Assembly (NCBI RefSeq): GCF_003086295.3
Contig: NC_092044.1
Coordinates: 7,280,843 to 7,344,842, forward strand
From: Arachis hypogaea
Lineage: Eukaryota > Streptophyta > Magnoliopsida > Fabales > Fabaceae
Direction of reading: 5' to 3'
DNA length: 64,000 nucleotides
Under the pieces are notes generated by a model, which did not search any database, was not told the DNA's origin, and saw nothing but the letters and a program-made list of their open reading frames with translations. Position 1 is the first letter of the stretch. Every line of letters starts with the position of its first letter. Of the stretch, positions 57,616 through 64,000 are shown piece by piece. A program made the position numbers and the translations under genes.

Positions 57616-58561
57616 TTAGACTATAAAATCTATCCAATTTTTTATTAGTAGATAAACTCTTAACTATTATAATTATGGTTAACTTAATCACCATAGTCAT
57701 AACTTTATACTAAGAGTTTAATTTTAATACACCAATTGTGTAAAAGAGTTTTATACAGTTATGTAATTACATTCGTTATTTTGGATGATTATTTACGTGA
57801 TTAATATGAAAGATAATTATTTTTATCGATGTAGTGTTATGTAATTGAATATATGTATAAAACTATTTTACACTGACAATACATTAAAATTAAATTCTTA
57901 TACTTGAAAAATAAGAAAGATCGTAACCTATGTAAGTAAAAAAAAAAAACTAATTTGTAAGTTAAGAAACATATAAAACTAAGGCAAACATATAAAACTA
58001 AGGGCATGAATAAGTTATAAGAAGACTTTCACATGTACCAAGCAATTTTACTGTCACATTGCTATGCCATGTACGGCTAAGTAGTAGGTTTATAGTTTGT
58101 CTTGTAGTAAGCATGAGAATTATAAAAGACCCCTTAAAATGGTGGATGAAAAGACGAAAATACTCAGAAATAGTAGCCGCTAGGATAGATAGCTAAGATG
58201 GAGAAGATCAAAGTTACTGGACTGCGTCTTCATAGAGCCAGGGTGCAGTAAATGACAAAAAATTAAAATTTTGGTACTACTTATAATTAATATATTAAAT
58301 CTATAATATTTTTAATTTTAATTTTTTATTATAATGAACTTATTCTAAAAGCATTTTATATTCATATAATAATAAAAATATTAATTTTTTATGTATTTAA
58401 CACATTAAAAATATAAAATAAATTATATTTTCGATAATTTTTAATGAAATATATTTTTTGTCCAATTTTAATTAAAATGTTTTTTTGCATACAAAAAACA
58501 AAGAAGATCAGAGTACTTAATCTTATTTTAAAAATTGACAAAAACAAAATAATATATTTTA
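57616..58561. other. Intergenic, AT-rich
   Basis: No gene seen. A short stretch near 58070 (CATGTACGG) resembles 56889 (see findings). Confidence 0.4.
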
Positions 58562-59298
58562 GAGTAAAGTATTATTTTTGTTTCCAACGTTTAGGGTAAG
58601 TTCTAAACTTGTTTTGAATCGTCGTATTTAAGTTCCTAACGTTTCAAAATCGGCTCAACGTTAACCTATCGTTAGAGATCTGTTAACAGAATTGACGGCG
58701 GGACAAATTGAGACGATTTTGAAACGTTAGATACTTAAATAGAACGAAAATGTTGGGGACAAAAACGATAGATAGGAATAAATTTTAATTGTATCTTTCA
58801 ATAATTTCAATTTTTTACTGTATATAATATTTAATTATTTTTAATCACATCTAAGTAAATTACACTTAATCACACTACTTTCATTCCAAATAATATTTTT
58901 TATATTTTTATATTAACTTATAACTTTAAGTGTAAAATTATAAAAAAAACAAAGTTATTTAGAATGAAAGTAATATGATTAAGTGTAATTTACTTAGATG
59001 TGATTAAAAAATAATTGAATACTATGTATAGTAAAAAATTGATATTATTGAAGGATAAAAACTAAAATTTATTTTTATATATTATTTTTGTTCCCAACGT
59101 TTTTGTCCTATTTAAGTCCCTAATGTTTCAAAATCGTCTCAATTTTGTCTCGCCGTCAATTCTGTTAACGGTCCCTAACGGGCAGAACAACATTGAGTCA
59201 ATTTTAAAACGTTAGGGACTTAAATAGGACACGATTAAAACATTAGGAACAACTTTAAAACTTATCCCAAATGTTGAGAAAAAAACTGATACTTTACT
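58562..59298. mobile_element. MULE-type MITE / foldback (737 bp, perfect 9-bp target duplication)
   Basis: Ends GAGTAAAGTAT and ATACTTTACTC; flanks TATATTTTA at 58553-58561 and 59299-59307. The arms pair for most of the length around a centre near 58935, with words GTCTCGCCGTCAATTCTGTT and its inverse AACAGAATTGACGGCGGGAC in the outer arms and TAAGTGTAATTTACTTAGAT and its inverse near the centre. No coding. Confidence 0.88.
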
Positions 59299-59509
59299 CT
59301 ATATTTTATATAATAATTATTCAATCACTCATTAAAAAATTGGTATAATCGATAAAATTACAATATACATTTTTACTAAAACTGTTTAATAAATTAAAAA
59401 ATTTAGAAATAAATAATTAATAATTTAACACACATATGTAATTAAAAGTTTTTTTTGGAAAGGAAACCATGGTCCACGCTGGGCTCCTCGGTGAGAGATC
59501 GAATAAGAA
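59299..59509. other. Spacer
   Basis: AT-rich, nothing supportable apart from a short GC patch (CACGCTGGGCTCCTCGG) at about 59475. Confidence 0.4.
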
Positions 59510-59657
59510 AAATTTGGATTCTCTAAAATAAAGTGAGATCTTTTATTATTGAATGTTTTTTTCTTATATTTTTTCTTGATCCCACCTATAAAATAAATGG
59601 TGATAGATCATATTTTATCATCTAGAGTAAAATTCAAAATTTAGAAGATCCAAATCC
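59510..59657. mobile_element. MULE-type MITE, family X copy 2 (148 bp)
   Basis: Ends AAATTTGGATTCTCTAAA and TTTAGAAGATCCAAATCC, matching the copy at 27154-27317. Flanks GAATAAGAA (59501-59509) and GAATAAGAG (59658-59666) match 8 of 9. Confidence 0.75.
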
Positions 59658-59779
59658 GAATAAGAGAGGTTGATTTGTATTCGATCTTTATATGGATAAA
59701 AATATAAAAAATACATAATAGCTCGTGTAAATGTATAAATAACATTTTTTATTTAAGAATATATAAAAATCTGTATGTT

Positions 59780-60210
59780 CATCATCAAATGGAGAACTGT
59801 TCCGGGGCTTACCTAGAACAGGATGGTGGTTGGGCTTGTTTGTAAGGCTCAAGCGCTAAAGGATGGTGGCCTCCGACTTGTTTTACGTCGAGGAGCCTCC
59901 GTCCGAGTTATGTATAGTGAAATTCCATCATTGTTGTGATGAAAACTGGATGTAGGCTGCACTGCACTTAGCAGCTGAACCAGGATATATCTGGATGTAA
60001 TATTCTCTCTTTTCTACTCCATTTCTGTTTCTACTGCACAGGAGCTAAAACTGAAAAATATCGCGTGCCAAGTGACGAGACAAAAATAAAAGTCTCATGG
60101 CTAGGGACGAGACAAAAATAAAAAAAGTCTCCTCAAAGACCAGCAAGTGTAACTAAGCGAAAAGGGGCTAAGATTCAACCCCCTTCTCTTAGCCACTGAA
60201 AATCATCAGT
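59780..60210. mobile_element. Probable LTR fragment
   Basis: A less AT-rich stretch with GACGAGACAAAAATAAAAGTC repeated about 42 bp apart (60077 and 60104), and GGGGCTAAGATTCAACCC followed by TTAGCCACTGA, reminiscent of the R/U5 part of peanut copia LTRs. Boundaries and superfamily are uncertain. Confidence 0.35.
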
Positions 60211-62860
60211 GGATAACCGTCTCTTTTATCTAGGGGTTGTTGAGGTCTCCCTTCTAGAAATGGGGTAGAGATTTACGGAAGCAGTTACTCACTTAGATAA
60301 GTATGAGCTGCCTGCTTCAGTCTGTTCCGACCTCTTAAAAGAAGTTGGATAAGTGGATAAGGCCACTCTTCTTGATTGGCCCTTTTAACTTTATTGGGTC
60401 GAACTTATGTTTTGGGTTAGGGTATGAACAAGAACTATCCTAATATTGTTTCTGATCAAATTATAAACTTCTACAAATTCAAATAAATTGAATTTCACAA
60501 TAATATTATACAATTAACACCACATTTATTTCGACTTGAATACTCACTTATGAGCAACACGAAACATATTAACTTCGTGTGGCAGACATGTTTTTGCAAG
60601 TCTATGTTGACGTAATCAAAGGTTTTTAAATTCGATTCATTTTAATATCGACTTAGCGTTTAATCTTATGAACAATTCTTTTGAATAAGTTAAACTTAGA
60701 GTGTATAATTTCTACCAAATTCAAATACTTAAAAAAATTAAGTTGATAATCAATTGATTCGATTAAGACAAATTATAAACAACGAGTGTCTAAATGAGTC
60801 AAAATAACTTGTGCACATTGAAAATAGCATATTTTATAAATCATTGAATTTTAATAAATATAAATATATTTTTTTTTAAAAATTATTCAAGTTCTTAATA
60901 ATAGAATATATTAAAATATAAATAAATAAGTAACATATAAAATAATAATAAAAAATAATTATTTTATTTATATATATTAAAAATAATTCGAATTCATCAA
61001 GTGAAATTCACTTTTTTTTTACTTGCTCTTATAAACAAATAAAAAATAACATAATTATAAATTCATTATGAGATATATATGTATATACCGTTAGATACAT
61101 ATAATTTTGACGTACCTAATTTTTTTTATATTTAAAAATTTTTAAAAAATAATAATATTATTTATTTTTTATTTCTATTACTAATCTTAGGTATAAATGA
61201 AATAACTAAAAAGTTTTATTGTTTTTTTTCATAAAAAGGATCAATTTCTGTATATAATTATACATGTAATATTTTAAATAAAAATCTATTTTAATAATAT
61301 TTTTAACAAATATAGTTATTTAACATATTTTTAATAGTTATATGAAATAATCTATCATATATCGCGAATTAATATAAAATTTATTTATTTTATATTTTAT
61401 TTGTTGCAATAAAAAAATATCCTAATATAAATTTTATTTGTTTTTTGGCTGGAATATAAATTTTATTTGTTAAAATAGTCACATTATATTATTGTTGCCA
61501 CATACATTTAATGGTCCATCTCACATTCTTGTTATTATATAGTAATAGTGTTACTCCTTGACCCAATCTTTGCATCGGCTCCCATGCACTTCCGCGGCTT
61601 GGTTCCAAACAATGGCTTCACAAAAAGACAAAAAAATGCATTCAACTGCCCACCATGTAATTTTCATCAACTCTAATTTGGTTTCTGCTTCAACTTGTTA
61701 GAAGATCAGCCAACACCCTCTGTCTCCTTACTCTATCGCATAACTCTATTAATCCATCTCCACCCTTATAATTTTTTAATATATATCTCAACGGCTCTGC
61801 ATTATGGCATAGCAATGTACCAATAAAGTTGGCTGGCACATGTGAAATTTTTTCTATAATTTAATTTTAAAACCGTTTAAATAAATATATAATAATTCAT
61901 TAGTATATTTGGAAGTAATTTATGAAGTCAGCATTTTTGTGTGGTTTAGGTGAGAGAGTGCAAAATATAAAATATTAAAATAACATCGCGTGAATGGGGG
62001 ATTACGGATTACAATGGACGAGTTTGATTTTGACATGTTACTGTTATCATTTGTATTTTAGTTTGTTTACTTTTGTTTTCTACCTTTTAGATAATGTGTT
62101 ATTATGGGAGACTTTGTGCTTCTTAAATGTGCTATTTTTGGATACTTCTGTATCTATTGTAATAATTTTGTTGTCTCAATAATATTTGTGGTATTGTGAT
62201 CTTTCAGCAAATAATTGTCAAATTCTCTTTTCTCACTTCACTTATTTACAAATGTATAATGAATTTATTCTATTTTAAGTTGAATTATATATCTTTTGAC
62301 TTAATTATATAACATTTAATTTTAAGAGAAAAAAAAATCAACGTAACATGGTAGCTTTTTTACTTTGGAAGGTTAACTTTTAAATTTTTGGATATACACT
62401 TCTTATTGATTGATTATTAAATAATTTTTATTGTTCTCTAATAAAACATGGTTGTATATTTGGGGTTAAATAATTTTTATTGTTGTATAATATATATATA
62501 ACAAAAATGACCAAATAATATTTTTGTTTCTAAATATTTAGAACAATTATCAACATTGTTCTTTCAATTTTTTTTTGTTTTATTTATGTTTCAAATATTT
62601 GTAAAATAACTACAAATTATCAAAGTTATTTCTAATTTTGTAAAAAGTTTATTAAATGTCTCATGTATCAAATTCTGATAATATAATCTTTGTAAATTAA
62701 TTTTTAAAAGAAGTAAAAAATTAAAATAAATAAATTATTAAAGATACAAGTAGATATTATAATTTTTTCTTCTATTCTCCATCCTTATGGTGTTATTATG
62801 TTATTGTAATAACAAGTTCTTTTGTACTAAATTGTGGTACAGAAAAATTTAGAATTTGAA
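60211..62860. other. Intergenic, AT-rich
   Basis: 60220-60430 is moderately GC and may be more LTR debris (TTATTGGGTCGAACTTATGT). 61560-61850 is single-copy-looking DNA with promoter-like composition but no gene after it. The hydrophobic 62-codon frame at 61994-62182 looks like a 3' UTR by composition and is not called. The rest has no feature. Confidence 0.4.
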
Positions 62861-63543
62861 AATATATATATATATATATTTCTAATAATATTTTTTATTA
62901 TGCTAACAATATTTTAAGAACATTATCTAATAATATCACAAATAAAAAAATATGATAAAAATACAAATTAAATATTAACCTTTTAGATTTTTGTACATTG
63001 AATACAGAAACACTAAAACTCCTCTTATTTTAAAATTTAACTAATATGTATCGTAAGGAGTACATATATATTAATTATTTTAGTATCTTTGATAAATGTA
63101 TAACAAATATGTTAAAACTTAACCTTTCTATATTTTTAAAAACTTTTTCAATCAATATATGCTACATTATTATTTTCTGGTGATATAGTCAATAAAAAGC
63201 TAAGAAAAAAAGAAAAAAATATTAAATTTGATTTTATTCTACTAATAGTATAAAAATATTAATTTTATATAATTATATAATTATATTTTTTATAATTATT
63301 TATGCAGTCAATATACTCATAATGCATTAAAATTAAATTCAAAATCATTAAGCAATAATGTTAGGATTCATTTCGGTTCAATCTGAAATCATTAAATCAC
63401 TCTTGAAACTCTTTAAAGTATGAGTAAGATAAAATAAATGTTAAATGAAACATTAATATTTATCAACTTAAATGAATTTTTATTCCATTGACAATTAATT
63501 TAAAAAATAGCCACGTGTTAAAACTAAAAAAAGTACACACACA

Positions 63544-63603
<60 letters not shown>

Positions 63604-64000
63604 CTAATAATATTTTTTTATAAATTAAAAAATATGTTAACAATATTTTAAGAACACTATCTAATAATATCACAAATGAAAAAATTTGATAAAAATATTA
63701 ACCTTTTAGATTTTTGTACATTAAGTATAGAAAAACTAAAATCCCTGTTATTTTAAAATTTAACTAATATATATTTTAAAGAGTACATATTAATTATTTT
63801 ATTGTCTTTAGTAAATGTATAACAAATGTGATAAAACTTAACTTTTCTATATTTTTAAAAAGTTTTCAATTAATATATGCTGTAATATTTTCAGGTGATA
63901 TAGTGAATAAAAAGTTAACAAAAAAAAGATATTAAATTTAATTTTAATGTTTTAATAATATAAAAATATTAATTTTATATAATTATATAATTATATTTTT
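62861..64000. repeat. Direct duplication, period about 722 bp, cut by the window end
   Basis: Copy 1 (about 62861-63294) and copy 2 (about 63583-64000) align throughout: TTTCTAATAATATTTTT, ACCTTTTAGATTTTTGTACA, TAAATGTATAACAAAT, GGTGATATAGT and ATAATTATATAATTATATTT appear in the same order. Both start at a TA run. Copies differ by scattered substitutions and short indels. The 290 bp between is present once. Confidence 0.85.
63551..63601. repeat. (TA)n microsatellite
   Basis: About 25 TA units immediately before the second copy of the duplication. Confidence 0.9.

Noticed and set aside
61994..62182. Hydrophobic 62-codon plus-strand frame
   Set aside because: T-rich composition like a 3' UTR, no family and no promoter or splice context.

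Overview
The window looks like a gene-poor, transposon-rich stretch of a legume nuclear genome, most likely peanut (Arachis) or a close relative. It is strongly AT-rich. It has spliced genes with plant introns, TIR-type resistance-gene domains, Mutator-like elements carrying plant mobile domain (PMD) genes, and gypsy retrotransposons with an antisense ORF. The genus is an inference from remembered family resemblance, not from a search. No rRNA, tRNA or CRISPR was recognised.

The host-like content is three loci that all begin with the same PB1-type domain (CSYGG-I start, TNDRDL motif). Locus 1 (5214-8368, minus) splices in frame into PB1 - transmembrane segment - TIR and then stops. Locus 2 (23745-25837, minus, decayed LRR exon at 22186-22370) is PB1-TIR-NB-ARC, with PB1 and TIR in one exon. 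Locus 3 (38683-39234, plus) is PB1 followed by a Val/Leu-rich tail that seems to come from a frameshifted Gly/Ser/Asp-rich tail. PB1 fused to the N-terminus of TIR immune receptors is the most unusual biology here: PB1 is an oligomerisation module and TIR domains act by clustering.

Layout: 299-1513 RPA1-like pseudogene; 1.5-5.2 kb AT-rich spacer with a MITE; 5.2-8.4 kb PB1-TM-TIR; 11.2-14.0 kb foldback element with a second element nested inside; 14.5-17.9 kb copia remnant joined to a gypsy integrase (17.9-18.7 kb), a hAT element (18.7-19.5 kb) and the gypsy antisense ORF (19.8-21.1 kb); 22.2-25.8 kb PB1-TIR-NBS; 26.7-34.3 kb a nearly whole two-gene Mutator-like element (PMD gene and transposase, convergent, both broken); 35.0-35.5 kb Helitron helicase remnant; 36.8-38.4 kb palindrome; 38.7-39.2 kb PB1 gene; 40.9-42.7 kb Mutator-like element with 314-bp palindromic inverted repeats, a PMD fragment and a perfect 9-bp target duplication; 42.8-44.0 kb inverted-repeat element around a G-rich minisatellite; 44.2-46.4 kb foldback element with a perfect 9-bp duplication; 46.9-53.6 kb second gypsy copy split by a 2.9-kb probable solo LTR; 54-60 kb hAT, MULE-type and small MITEs; 60-62.8 kb AT-rich; 62.86-64 kb a direct duplication running off the end.

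Most coding stretches besides the PB1 loci are broken transposon genes. Several insertions can be ordered in time from nesting. Intron boundaries were set by eye from GT/AG signals, reading-frame continuity and comparison between loci in this window; none is backed by transcripts.
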